DNA from: Fistulifera solaris
Lineage: Eukaryota > Bacillariophyta > Bacillariophyceae > Naviculales > Stauroneidaceae
Assembly: GCA_030295235.1 (NCBI GenBank)
Contig: AP026167.1
Coordinates: 434,001-498,000, forward strand
Length of the DNA stretch: 64,000 nt
Reading direction: 5' to 3'
Part shown: one piece after another, positions 10,102 to 22,000 of the stretch
Layout: each line of letters starts with the position of its first letter
Numbering within the stretch: the stretch's first letter is position 1
Translations under genes and position numbers: made by a program
The notes under the pieces: generated by a model
Database searches by the model: none
What the model was told of the DNA's origin: nothing
The model's input: only the letters and a program-made list of their open reading frames with translations

Positions 10102-12403
10102 TCATTTTGAATAGGAGAGGCTTGCGATGCTTCTATCCAAATCTCTCCAGCTCGTTGGAAACTCCCTGTTAAAGTATGCACCGTGAAGCCGCGCGTACTT
10201 ATGCATAGCATCGATATTTTCTCGGGGTACGTAGTAATAAGAAGTCGGAAGAAGGCCATCTTCATAGCCAGGCTCTCTGTGGTTTGTCGAATGGTAACCT
10301 CGTAAACGATGGATAAATCCTGTGAAACTGTTTCATAAAATGATAAGGAAAGTGAAACCCCAATAGTTCGTCCGATTGTCAATAACTTACGTCGAATGCC
10401 AACATCCGAAAAAAAGCCTTCCACGAGACGCCACCAGCTGATCTGAGATGCTATACGTCAGTCTCAAAAGAAGTATAGCATAGTAGAACCACTCCTTTTT
10501 TCTTACCAATCATTCCATAAAAATTTGTATTCACACCCTTTAACTCATCAACGAAATCATCAAGAAACTTGACATCGTAATGCTTCTTCAAGTCGCTAAA
10601 AAATGTTTTGTCTCTTTCGTCCGTAGCAATGTAGATGGTGGCATTCAGAGCAATATATTGCCTCACATTCTCATAAATTTCACTTGCTTCAATGCGGGTT
10701 CTCTTGTATTGGAAGTCACCACGTCGAATATGAAATGTATCGAACTCGCCAGTGCCTATCATCTGATGTCCAGGAAAATCCTCCCGGCGACTTTTGTCGT
10801 ATTCTCTCATAGCATGTACGATCCGAGCGGCAGCGCACTGTATTTCATCAATGTATCGTCTAAATCAACGTTTTCTTACGGCATGAGAACAGAACGAACA
10901 GCAAAAGCATATTCTGAAGGACATTGCACGTACACATGATCTCTCATAAAGCGTTTCATCCACAAGTCTTCCCGCCAGTCCTCAAAATACAAAAAGGCGT
11001 AGAAATGCACTAACATGCGTACACGCATTTTGTGATAGCACATGAAATGAACCACCAATTCACCTTGCATTTCTTCATCATAAACGCACAGCTCCTTGCG
11101 GTCGGCCAAATTCTCGCGCATTCGATCGAGTGGCGAGCTGTCCACAGCTGGAGGTGGATCGAGAATAATGTCTCGCATTGTCAAGGACTCTTTGTGAATT
11201 CGACGTTGCATATCTTGAAGTATATGTGCGTCCTCAGCATTTCCACTGGCGGGGAATGCGGCCATACATTGCGTTGGACTCCACAACGGCGTGTGCGTTA
11301 CGTTTCGAAGCCATTCTTTGTATAGTTTGACATCTTGCCCATTCCAGTTGGTTCGATTACCTGGAGGAAAGCTAATCTCGCCAGTGTTCTTGTCCCGCAA
11401 TTGTCCCGTCATAGCAACTTCGTTCAAAAATTGTTCCGTAGTGATCATATGCAATCCATCGTTCTCTCGGGCCAAATCGTGCATCGGGAAAAAATCCGCA
11501 AACGAAAAATCTGTCTTCTCTTGTCCACGATTTTTGGCAAGTAAATACATGCGCTGCTCCGGAGGTAACACCAATGTTCGACCCATGGCGATTGCTGTCA
11601 GGATTCAAAACGTCAGGATCATGAGAGGATGCTAATCAGGAAGGAGATGCATGTTGAGAATACAAAGTACACACCTAGACCAAGGACAGTTTCCCTGTGC
11701 ATGAAATACCGAGAAGGTGAGATCGTGAGCATTCATTCTGCGTCTATGCTTGGGTTTGAAGCATGAATAGAATCGAATCGAATCAAGATCATCCCTGAGT
11801 GTCGTGTGAGCACTTACATTGCCCTGTAAGGAAAGCAAAGGATCAAGTGAGTTACATGTTATGCACGAGATTCACACAGAGCATATATCGACTGCGTCAT
11901 AGATTTCGTCAAAGACCTTACATGCGAATATTATTCCAGCCTCCTCCATCGGGTTCAAATGTCATATATTTGCGAGGTTGATCTTTCGGAGGAGTAAATG
12001 GACTAACAAATCGTTCATCGGAACTGATGTTTTGCCAGTATACCATCTCCTGTGCAAATTCATCCGCGGGTCCGCCGTAAGCGGCACAAGACAAGTGCGA
12101 TAATCGCCGCTCCGGTGGTTCTTCATTCTGTCGATTGTTTCGATCCGGTTTGTCGTATGCATATTTGTAATAATCCGAGACGAAACTATCAACGATCTTG
12201 TCCATTGCTTTATCTGCTACGGCAAAATTTTGTAAGTCCGTTTTCAAGGCGTACAAAGCCTCTTCTTCTTGATAAACGTGTTGCAGATTCACTATGGCAC
12301 TAATGACGAAACAAATGACAATACCCAGCATCAATATTTTGGTGAGCGATGATGAACTGTTGGAGGTCGTCGGAGACAACGGATCTCGACTCGAAACTAC
12401 CAT
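10102..12403 (-). CDS. O-fucosyltransferase-like type II membrane protein (paralogue A), seven exons
   Basis: Golgi/ER glycosyltransferase of the GDP-fucose protein O-fucosyltransferase superfamily. Exons, all complement: 11922..12403, 11818..11823, 11675..11694, 10934..11594, 10507..10859, 10391..10442, 10102..10327; introns 63-123 nt, all GT-AG; 599 residues with perfect phase. A signal-anchor lies at about residues 21-40. The domain begins YMTFEPDGGGWNNIRM, then AMGRTLVLPPEQ, the donor-site motif FDTFHIRRGDFQ, the nucleotide-loop motif IYIATDERDKTFF, and DQLVASRGRLFFGCW. The end, YFNREFPTSWRDLD, is shared with two neighbours. Exon 2 is only 6 nt (GGCAAT) and is needed to read M-A-M-E-T-V; the same micro-exon occurs in paralogue B. 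Acceptor protein or glycan unknown. ATG at 12403 gives a short cytosolic tail; an upstream in-frame extension exists but looks like leader. Confidence 0.86.
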
Positions 12404-13634
12404 GGTACTGCGCCTACAAACTACGTAAATAAAAACCTCCTTTGCTGTCGTTCGGTCGCGAGGAAGGGATGAAAATTTGCTTGTTAAGAGGAGAAATCGA
12501 CGACTTTCGACAAAATGAAAACAACGCGTTCTCAATAAAAGCGGTCATGGTCGCGCATAGAAAGGCGAAATGTCGTCGGCTCGTACTGGTACTCATCTTT
12601 CACGAGGTTTGGGTTCGACGTGGGTTTATGGGCAAATAAAATCAGCACACATCATGCAACAGAGTAACAAACGACGCGATGAATTGCTTTATCATTGAAA
12701 TTTTAGTTAACCGGCTTGTTATCTACTTTACAGTTACTTAGAGCTGCCTTATTGGAACATCTTTGAGAGGAAAATGGAATGGATTATCCTCGTATCTATC
12801 AGAATCCGAAAATGATCGGCGATACGAAATGGTCGGCATATCGATTCGAAACGATCATGAATTATGAATCTCGAGCGATACTAATGGTACTAAGTCGGGC
12901 ATTGATGTGAAGTTACAGTTGATTTCCCAGACGCGTGTCCTTTCTTGTAGCTCTTGGTTGCTATCCGTTGACACGACGCCGATAAAGACTGTGTCACTTT
13001 GGGCAACTAGCTTTGGGCCAAATACACTCCAACATGCTTTCCAAGTCATCAGAGATAGAAAAATTGTCGACGAGGAAGTCTTCATTCTAAAAGGAACGGC
13101 ATAGTAAGAATATTGTACAAAGAGAACAAATGCCGAGCAACGAATTCATCCGAAGGAAAGAACGTGTATGATTGTCTCAACTTGCCTATTGTTGGATTAT
13201 GCTCTAATATAAATTGATATTATGAAGAGTGTGTAACAAATTTCAAAGAACGTTTCGTCGCTGATGGATCGTCAACAATGACTCGAACAAGGCGTTGAAA
13301 GAATGATTTGTGACACCAAGGAACAATTCGAGAAGGAGAAGATCGCAAACAAGATCCAAAAACTAAATTTAGCACATTCAATGAGATAGTCCGACTTGTC
13401 AGACAGTTTGATTGAATAGTGTTGTGTACTCAGTCCTGCATTTTGGGCCTAATCTGCTATTATCCGATTCGTGTTCTTTCCGTTCTACCAAAAGTCCAAC
13501 ACCTAAGCTAAGTTGCGGTGGTTGTTCTTGAAATTCTTCAAAGCTTTATTAACGAGGATTAAACGAATCATACCTTTTCTAAAACACGAGAAACGCCGTT
13601 ATAGCTCAGGTAATACAGGGAAGTACCGGATGTT
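12404..13634. other. Intergenic between fucosyltransferase paralogues A and B
   Basis: Nothing convincing. A 76-codon minus-strand frame at 12855-13085 begins with ATG but shows no recognised family and no similarity to its neighbours. Confidence 0.5.
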
Positions 13635-15660
13635 TCAGGGCACGCCGGTGTGAAAATCGATCATACGCCAGCTTGTCGGAAACTCGCGCGCGTAAAAAAC
13701 TTTCTTGACAGGATAATAATGTTGCATATGATCGAAGCGGTCCTCTAAAGCATAATACCAACTATTCGAAATGCCTTGATCGTAACCAGGCACTTTTTGC
13801 TTACCCTCATGATAGCCACGTAAGCGCATGATGTAGCTCTGTTTGTAGCAACAAAATAAATTAGTCACGCGCAAGAGGTCTCCAGCCAAAAGTATATGAT
13901 TTACAACGTACCGAAAAGGTGGAAAACCAACAACCGAAGAAGATTCGTCCACGGGATGCAACGAGTTGGTCGATCATCCCAAAATAGTTCGAGTTTATTC
14001 CTCGTAATTCTGCCATGAAATCGTCAAGAAAAACGACATCGTAGTGTTCCATGAGTGGATTGAAATAGGATTTGTCTCGTTCGTCTGTCGCAATATAGAC
14101 TGTTGCCCCGTCTTTTATCTTTTTCTGCGCCTGCTGCAATATCTGCGAAGCTTCAACCCGTGTTTTCTTGTACTGAAAGTCACCTCTACGGATATGAAAA
14201 CTATCGAACTCACCACTCTCACTATTCCAGTTTAATCGAACACGCTGTCGAATCGCTTGAACAACCCGTGCTGCCGCGCATTGTATACTATCAATATATC
14301 GGCTGAAACGTTTGCTGACTGAATGAGACACCGAAACACAAGAAGCACACGACAAGAATGTTGTTGCTGAACGTACACATGATCCCGAATAAAGCGCTTT
14401 CCCCAAAGGTCTTGTTTCCAATCTTCCATGAACAAAAATGCGTAAAAATGAACTAGCAACCGTGCTCCCAACTTTTGATCACCCGAAAAGTGCACCAACG
14501 GAGAATGCTGCATTTCAGTATCGTAGATGCAAAGACCGTCACGTTCGGCCCAATTCTCCGCCAACCGGTCGACTGCGGGTGCATCTACGGGTACCGGATT
14601 GTCGACATAATCTTCCCAATGGGGTGGATTGTTTTTCATTTGTAGTTCCAGTTCTCTTAGGTTCGCATCATTGTCTCGTTCTTTCGGAAATGCAGCAAGA
14701 CACTTTTCCGGATTCCATGGCGCCACATGAGCTACCTTCCGTAACCACCGAAACAACTCATCCATCTCTGCCGGTGGTGCTCCGTCCCATTCCGTCCGAT
14801 TCCCCGGTGGAAACGTCGCTTGACCGGTCGCTCGATCCACAAATTGTCCCTTCATGACATGTTCGCTTAAAAATTCCGACATGGATATTATACTTAATCC
14901 AGCATGTTCTTCATGAATAGCTCGCATATTGAAAAAGTGCGCAAACGAAAAGTGTTTGCGTTGTTGTTGCCCCCTGGTGGTGCTTGGCGGTGAGCAGATA
15001 AAATTCCTTTTCGGGAGGAAGAACGAGCGTACGTCCCATGGCGAAAGCGAGAGCCAGAACCGTTTCCCTGTGTCAATGTGAAATATAAAAGATTTTATAA
15101 GAGAAAGATTTTCACCAGATGCGAAGAAAGAAGCACCGGAACGCAATTATCACTGATTTTGTTGATGACACAGAAACTTACATCGCCCTGTGTTCGCAAG
15201 TTGGAAAGAAAAACAAAAGTCAGTAGACGATCGAATGCTGAACGGTCTCCTTTGATTCCGTTTAAAAAGCAGCAACTTACATTCGAATATTGTTCCAGCC
15301 TCCATTGTCTGGTTCAAAAGTGAGAAACTGGTTGGGTCGATAGAATGGACTGATGTGACGATTGTCTTCTGGAATATCCGACCAGTATACCATTTCTTGA
15401 CTGGCCTCATCCGAGGGTCCTCCCCAACGCTCACAGGATAGCCCTGCTAAGGAGAAATTACTAGCAGTATAATCGGTTGCAGATTCAGCATCATCGTCGT
15501 CTTGCTGCGCGTTTCCTTCGGACAGAAAGGATTGGAGATGAGCGTGTTTGACCGTCGGTATATCTTGCAAGTGCAGTTGATTTACATACAAGGAAACTGC
15601 CGCAAAGAAGACCAGTAAAAAGGCGAAAGAGATGGTTGGATTGCATGCGGAAGAGGGCAT
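13635..15660 (-). CDS. O-fucosyltransferase-like type II membrane protein (paralogue B), five exons, one frame break
   Basis: Same family and layout as paralogue A. Exons, all complement: 15281..15660, 15182..15187 (6-nt micro-exon GGCGAT), 14377..15067, 13912..14302, 13635..13838. Motifs: N-terminal anchor about residues 9-27, FLTFEPDNGGWNNIRM, AMGRTLVLPPEKE, FDSFHIRRGDFQYKKTR, VYIATDERDKSYF, DQLVASRGRIFFGCW and AREFPTSWR. In exon 3 the frame changes at a C5 run (plus strand 14970-14974): upstream reads PPEKEFYLLTAKHHQG, downstream the conserved HFSFAHFF. One base fewer in the run would join them, giving about 556 residues. Two A introns are absent or moved: A's D-Q intron is missing, and the last intron sits 7 nt downstream of A's. 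ATG at 15660 is the first methionine. May be functional if the break is an assembly error. Confidence 0.84.
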
Positions 15661-15810
15661 CTTCTTCAAGTGGATCTAATGTCTATTGTTCATTCTCATC
15701 ATTGTTGGTTTTATTGCAAACAGGGCATTCTGGTCGCTTCCAAACTGCCGCAGAAGTTCATTTAGAAAGTCATAATCATGTTTTTATATTTTGATTTTAC
15801 CGCTTTACGT

Positions 15811-15928
15811 GGGAACGACCATACTACGATGACAGCACCGCTTCCCGTCTGCTCAGCGAAGTTAAGCATCGTCAGGCCCAGTTAGTACTACGGTGGGGGA
15901 CCACGTTGGAATCCCGGGTGTTGTTCTT
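15811..15928 (+). rRNA. rrn5: 5S ribosomal RNA
   Basis: About 118 nt with all 5S landmarks: 5' GGGAACGAC pairing, with G-U wobbles, to GTTGTTCTT at the 3' end (helix I); GACCATACTA; loop C and A-box region AGTTAAGC at 15860-15867; TTAGTACT at 15882-15889; and the C-box region GGTGGGGGACCACG. A T run follows (15927-15930), as expected for RNA polymerase III termination. It stands alone between fucosyltransferase B and ALG13, with no second copy in the window. The ends are set by the helix I pairing and may be off by one or two bases. Confidence 0.96.
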
Positions 15929-16058
15929 TTATCTTTTCTTCTAAGAAGAGTTCGCAGTACGCATTGGCGTTCTTCTTTTCTCTAAATTCATTATTTTTCC
16001 TACTTGTACTTCTAGTGAACAACCATTTCCAATACAACCATTAAGATCATTAAAGAGA

Positions 16059-16601
16059 ATGAGCAGCAAAAATAAAACAATTCTGGTAACGGTGGGAACG
16101 ACACAATTCGATGATCTCGTGCAATGCGTGACGGCCGATCAAGCGTTGCAAAGCATGGCGAATCTCGGCTATTATCGACTGGTGATTCAGTATGGGAAAG
16201 GATTAAGGCCCAGTACCATCAGCACAAAATACGAAATCGAAATGATTTGTTACGATTTCAAATCGTCACTACAAGAAGATATTTTACAAGCCGATCTCAT
16301 TTTATCACACGCGGGTGCGGGGACTGTGATGGAATGTTTGACGTTGCATCGCAAGCTGGTGGCAGTGATCAATTCCAAGCTCATGCACAATCATCAAATG
16401 GAATTAGCGGTAGCGTTGCAACAGCGGGGGCACTTGTACATGGTCGAACAGCCTCAAGATTTGTGGATACCGGAATTATGGGAGGCCATCGATCAGTTTG
16501 ATCCACTGCCTCATCCGGCTGGTGATGAGTATGCCTTTCCGAGGCTCCTAGATGAATTTTGTGGCTTCAGGAATAACAGCAATTCCTCTAAAATACAGTA
16601 A
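16059..16601 (+). CDS. ALG13: ALG13, UDP-GlcNAc transferase catalytic subunit
   Basis: Catalytic subunit of the ALG13/ALG14 enzyme that adds the second GlcNAc to dolichol-PP-GlcNAc on the cytosolic face of the ER, an early step of N-glycan assembly. The 180-residue single-exon product is the usual size for a stand-alone ALG13. It opens with the family motif ILVTVGTTQFDDLV, has VIQYGKG, and carries the UDP-GlcNAc-binding signature ADLILSHAGAGTVMECL followed by LVAVINSKLMHNHQMELA (the MxxHQxELA motif). No membrane segment, consistent with recruitment by ALG14. ATG at 16059 lies directly before the Rossmann strand. It is read divergently from paralogue B, with the 5S gene in between. No frame problem. 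Confidence 0.94.
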   Translation: MSSKNKTILVTVGTTQFDDLVQCVTADQALQSMANLGYYRLVIQYGKGLRPSTISTKYEIEMICYDFKSSLQEDILQADLILSHAGAGTVMECLTLHRKLVAVINSKLMHNHQMELAVALQQRGHLYMVEQPQDLWIPELWEAIDQFDPLPHPAGDEYAFPRLLDEFCGFRNNSNSSKIQ

Positions 16602-16975
16602 GCGAGCACGGTCAAACCAATAAACGATTAGAATTAGAGCTTGCGAAGGTATTTGGTCGTCACCATGAGTTGAACCAATATTTTTTTCAAGTGCTCACTC
16701 CGATGTTTGTTATCGAGCAAACATCCGACCATGCACTTGCTCGTTTGTAAGGGATTCGTCGCAGCGGTTTGTTTGATGGGAAAGAATCATACAGTACAAT
16801 CTGGACGGTCCGCCCACTTCGACTTTTGATTCCTATAAGAAATCGGGAGGAGGCTTTGAAAGAAGCCGCGACCTCTTGCTTTAATTAGAGTGTACGATAG
16901 GTGAGTGTATGACTTGACTCGTCCACCTTGAGCCTGAATTCAACCAGCGTATCCGCATTCTCCCCGATATTTTTT
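16602..16975. other. Short convergent intergenic gap, ALG13 / paralogue C
   Basis: 3' flanks of two convergent genes. No further feature seen. Confidence 0.5.
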
Positions 16976-18615
16976 TTATGAAATGTCATGATCAATATCC
17001 CTCCAACTTGTGGGAAACTCTCTGGCATAAAGGGATCCAAACAATGGCCAGTATCCACGCATGCGGTGCTTTTTCTCAATGGGAGCATAGTAGTAGGATG
17101 AGACGATTCCGTGTTTGTATCCTTTTACTTTGTTCTTGTCCGCATGATAACCTCGGATGCGATTGATGTATCCGGTGAAAGTGCTAAACCAACAACCAAA
17201 GAACACTCTTGATTGACTTGCCACTAGCTGATCGACCATCCCATAGTACATAGTATCCATTCCGTCAAGTGAATGCACAAAGTCATCCAAGAAAACAATG
17301 TCAAATTGCTTTTGAAGATCCGCGAAGAACGTCTTGTTGCGCTCATCGGTGGCTACATAGACGACCGCTCCGTGGCGGATTTCTGGTTGCGACGCGTTGT
17401 ATATATCGCTGGCGGATATACGTGTTTTCTGACATTGAAATTCTCCTCGACGAATGTGAAACGCATCAAACTCCCGACGGCCGGTGCGCTTAAAGGCATG
17501 ATCCCGCACCGCCTGCACCACACGCGCCGCCGCACACTGGATATGATCGGCATAGCGAAGGTGATCCCGAACCAAGCGCTTGTAAAACAGATCATTGTGC
17601 CAGTTTTCGAAAAAGAGGAATGCATAAAAGTGGGTCAGTAGACGTCCGCTCAATTTGGGTTTGCCGTGAAAATGTAAAAGTCGTTGTTGCTGCAACGTAG
17701 CGTTGTAGACACAAAGTTGTTCACGTCCAGCGCGCATTTCACTCAAACGATCGGTGGAAGGAGCACCGACAGAAACGGGATGACCGAAGTATTGTTCTGG
17801 CTTGGGAAAGGCTTGATTCTCCAGCCTCATGGAAAACCAAGACTCCAGTTCTGACACACTCGACTCGTCGTCAGAAAACACGGCAATACACTTCTCTGGA
17901 TTCCACGAGGGCATCGTTGCCACACTCCGTATCCAGGGTTGAAACTCGGTAGCAATTTCGTACGACATGCCGTCCCAATGCGTGCGATTGTGGGGTGGCC
18001 GTAATAAAGGTCTCTCGCGACGCAAAAATTCTTCCGTGGAAATGATTTCCAACCCAGCTTGTTCACGGCTTATGCGCGAGAGTGGCAGGAAAGTGTCCAA
18101 TGTGATAGTATTCTTGCCTTTTTGGCTTTCTAGCAAATAATATTCCTGTGCCGGGGGCTAGAGAGAGAAGTGAGAATAACGAATTGAAGAGTCGACAACA
18201 AGCAATTATATGTCTTCAAACAGACCATCACCAAAGTTCGTCCCATAGCATGCGCCATAACAATGACTGTTTCCAGATTCATTCGAACATTATTCCAGCC
18301 TCCTTTATCGGGCTCGAATGTCAAGTATTTGGTCGTCTTGCTGTTGTAAAATGGTGATGTGTAGGCGGCATCTGTCGGTATATCCCTCCAATAGATCATT
18401 CCGGACGCATCTTCGGGCCCACCATACGACAAACAATTCAATTCTGCCAAAGGACTATGCTCATCGATCACAATATGGTTTTCGAGGGTCCATTGAGGTT
18501 CCGGTAGAAGGAACGGAAGCCCTATCGGAATGAAACATCCGAGAAAAAGCAAAATAAAAACAAGAGCGATGACCGCCATAGAACCAAGCGGTTTCCGTCG
18601 ACGCTGCTTTCCCAT
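16976..18615 (-). CDS. O-fucosyltransferase-like type II membrane protein (paralogue C), two exons
   Basis: Third member of the array, 523 residues, frame intact. Exon 1 complement(18226..18615), intron 18158-18225 (68 nt, GTCTGT...CTCTAG), exon 2 complement(16976..18157). Signal anchor at about residues 13-37; then YLTFEPDKGGWNNVRMNLE, AMGRTLVMPPAQEYYLL across the junction, FDAFHIRRGEFQ, VYVATDERNKTFF, MVDQLVASQSRVFFGCW, TGYINRIRGYH and AREFPTSWRDID. Unlike A and B it has no micro-exon: the same stretch is continuous, and its single intron is at a position neither paralogue uses. The donor motif has E where A and B have D (RRGE against RRGD), a conservative change. The ATG at 18615 gives a basic cytosolic tail before the anchor. 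Confidence 0.87.
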
Positions 18616-19046
18616 TTCAAATGAAACAGTAAACTACTGCTTATTACTTCGATACGTCATTGTAGTCATTACAATTTGATTCATTGCTGTTGTTACTGTT
18701 TGGAAAAGCTGTGATTATTGCGAAAAAAAATAAAAATAGCACCGAACCATTTTTCGGGTCAAAGATGCTACGCTTCGAAAAGTTTATCAGTATGCGACCC
18801 GGATGTTTTAGTACCTTTTTCCTTCAGAGTAATAAGTCTTACCAGGTATCGTGTTTCAGAACGGCGTTTCAAATCACGAGTGACATACTTCAAGCTTCAC
18901 CTTTTCAAAAATTTGCTCGACCATCATGCGAGCACAGACGAAATGCTATAAATACGAAATAATTGACAATTGACAATTGAAAACAACTATATTCTGCAAA
19001 AGGCTTTTAATTCGTCGAATTGATTGGTGGCGTCTATCCGGAAAGA
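18616..19046. other. Divergent promoter region, paralogue C / acyltransferase-lipocalin
   Basis: No gene supported. One TACCAGGTA motif at 18840-18848. Confidence 0.5.
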
Positions 19047-22000
19047 ATGAATCTTAACACAATACTCCTGCTTTTTTTTTCTTGTCATTATTCCGATGCC
19101 TTTGCGCCTCGTCTGACACGAGGCATACACACTACACTGAGGGAAACGAGTACTAAACCATGGTTCTTTGCCGATAAGCAAGTCGTGAAGAAAGAAGAAG
19201 AACAAATCGATGCAGCCACAGAAACAAGAATATTGGGTTCACAAGAACTGCTCATGGCACCACGTCAATACAGTTTGAGTGATGAAACATTCCCCGCTAT
19301 GAATCATGTCGCGTGTGCCATTTTATCCGCTACTCCGGATTCCAACGTCATTCGACAAGCACTGAACTATGTTATGCAAACACACCCTTTGCTTAGAGCG
19401 AAAATTATTGGGGACGGAGAACCAGAGAAACGCATCGATCTCTTCCAAATGGTGCGAAAGGTACGTCTCTACAATTGTGTCAATCCTCGTTGAAAGACAC
19501 TCGAGTCGTCTCTATAATCTCATTCGTTTCTGGTAGGGCGATCCAAATCCGATGCAATTTCAAGTAGATTCTTCGCTCACCGCGGATGCAGTTCTACATA
19601 TCATCGATACGGATCAGTTGGAAACAAGCTGGCAAACTGCTTTTGCTCGGAACTTAGATGACGGGACGTGGTGTGATGTGACGGTAGGGCCTTTGTGGAA
19701 GCTAGAATTGCATCGAGACAAGAAAACGGGAAAATGCGCCCTCTTGTTTGCGTTCAATCATGCCATTTCCGATCAAAGTAGTGTCAACCGGCTGGTCGAC
19801 CAGATTTTGCGTAAAGTAGTCGTATTGGAGAAGGGCGAAACACTGCCCCTGCAGCCGCAACGTATACCCGTGGCATTGGAAGATTCCGTCTTGGGTATGC
19901 AACAGAGATGGTCGGATGTAACAACAAATGGGGTGTCGGTCGACACTATCCAATACGTTGCGAGTAAGGCGGCGGAGGGATTGCGCAATCCGGTCATTCT
20001 CCCGGAATCGTCGTCATCGAACAGCGGGAATCCACTGGGTGCACTCACGATCATTTCCGGACAAACTGCTGGAGGAATGGATACCGAACAACGAAAATCG
20101 ACGGTACAATTTCGGTCGTTGTCTCCGAGTCCTACATCAGCGTTGTTATCGCAATGCCGCGCCAAGAATGTATCTGTCACCAATCTTTTGACAGCAGCCG
20201 TTACGTTGACCGCAACTGATTTCATCGGAGACGGAACTGACACGAGTAGTGAGCGCAACTACAAAATATTACAGTCCATGGATATGCGTCGTTTTGGACA
20301 GCAACTTGATAAGGGCGAATCGGTGGCGTGTATGGCAGGTTCCATGGATTTGATGCACGGGCCTTTACCGGATCGTTCCGGAGAACGAGTTAGAACGGGT
20401 GAAGAAACCGAACTAGTATGGAAATTGGCCATGGAAGGAAAAGAGCAGACAGCACAGTTCATAGACAAGGGCGGACCCGAGCAAGCGGTTCGAGTGTTCG
20501 ATTTTGCCATGTCCGTTGCAGACTTGAACAATTTAGTTTACTTGACAGCTCAATCCAAAGACACAAAAGGCAGAGCATACAGTGCTGGAATAGCTAACAT
20601 TGGTGTATTCGAAAGCCAATCGGCATTTGGTACCAAAGCGGAGACTTTAAAGAGTAAACACGGGAGATATCAAGTGGAAAATATGTTCTTTGCGACCTCG
20701 CATGTACAATCGGGATGCCTGTATCAAGTATCGTGTATGACGGTAGATGGGAAATTGGAGTTGACATTCCACCCTGTTTCTCCTATTGTAAGCGAAGAGA
20801 CAAACCAGAAATTTGCCGATACATTTATGGAACTTCTCGAAGTTATTGCTGGCACGAAAGGTCCGGTGTCCATCGACTCCGCCAGCAGCAAGATCCCGAT
20901 TCTCCCTAAGAATATTCTCACTAGAGTTGCTGCGGTTATCGGAATCGGTTCCGTCTTGAGTCACTCAGCTGCTTGGGTTGATTTCTTCCGCTCCGTGTTG
21001 GAAATGAAAGCCAACATTGCCGATCCTGCTGACTTTTGGGCCGCTATCAACTTCTGGATCTTCTTCGCCGTCGGCCACCCTCTTCTACAACCAATTTTGT
21101 ATCTGAGCGATCTTCTTCATGGCAGTCCAGGTCCCCTGGTGGGAAACCTAGTTCCCTTTTCTTTCTTGGCGGGGAATGCTGTCGTTCTCTTCGCCATTAT
21201 GAAATTCAAAGATGTAAGTTGGATTTGTACGCTCATAAAGCATTCGACATCTCCATGGAGTTCAACTAACCCCGCGATCCCGCAGCTACGAAACGCGTTA
21301 AACGTTGCCGCACTGGCCGCGTTCTTCTCCTACGTGGGTGCTGGTTTAGATGGAACTGCGGGACTTGGAGACTTTAACCTTGCCTTAGATGACAACTACA
21401 AAGGCCAGATCGTGAAAGGATGCCCCGCATACGAAGACGTTCGACAGCCCAGTATGGACAACTTTGATCTAAACAAATATCAAGGCCTGTGGTACGAGCA
21501 GAAGTTTCACGATTGGACACAATTTAAAGAGGTCTACGATACCTCTCTCGATATCAGGGTGAGTCGATTGACCAAGTACTAACGCAAATTGTCTTGAACT
21601 GGTGCTTGAAGGAGTTACTCACACACTTGAAATTCTCAGTTAACGGAAGGAGGCAAGGGATGGGTGGATGACTTTGGCGTGAAGGGACCCGCTCCCGACG
21701 CTGCACCACTCTTCCTGGGACAAGAGTCCCGTGGCCAATGGCGCGCATTACTTTTTATTTGGACGCGTCGATGAGCGCGATCCTCCGGGAATTTTACGAG
21801 AAAAAGGATTTGGTGTTGAATTTCCCAATTACATTGTGGATGTTAAGAAAGATCCTAAAACGGGTGAATACACGGAATCGATACAATTTCAGTGCCTGGA
21901 ACGAGGCGGAGTTCGGGTTTTTGAAGGTATCAATTTCATGTCGCGCAACAAGGTTATGACCGACGAAGAATTGATGGCTATGCATGCTCGAGCTGAAAAA

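Noticed and set aside
12404-12535. N-terminal extension of paralogue A
   Set aside because: In-frame but would put a long basic segment before the anchor; the Met at 12403 gives the layout seen in B and C.
12855-13085. 76-codon minus-strand ORF between paralogues A and B
   Set aside because: No motif, no splice partners and no similarity to its neighbours.
13600-13650. tRNA-like start GTTATAGCTCAGGTAATACAG
   Set aside because: The A-box-like sequence has no matching D-stem, no B-box (GGTTCGANTCC) within range, and runs into the 3' end of paralogue B.
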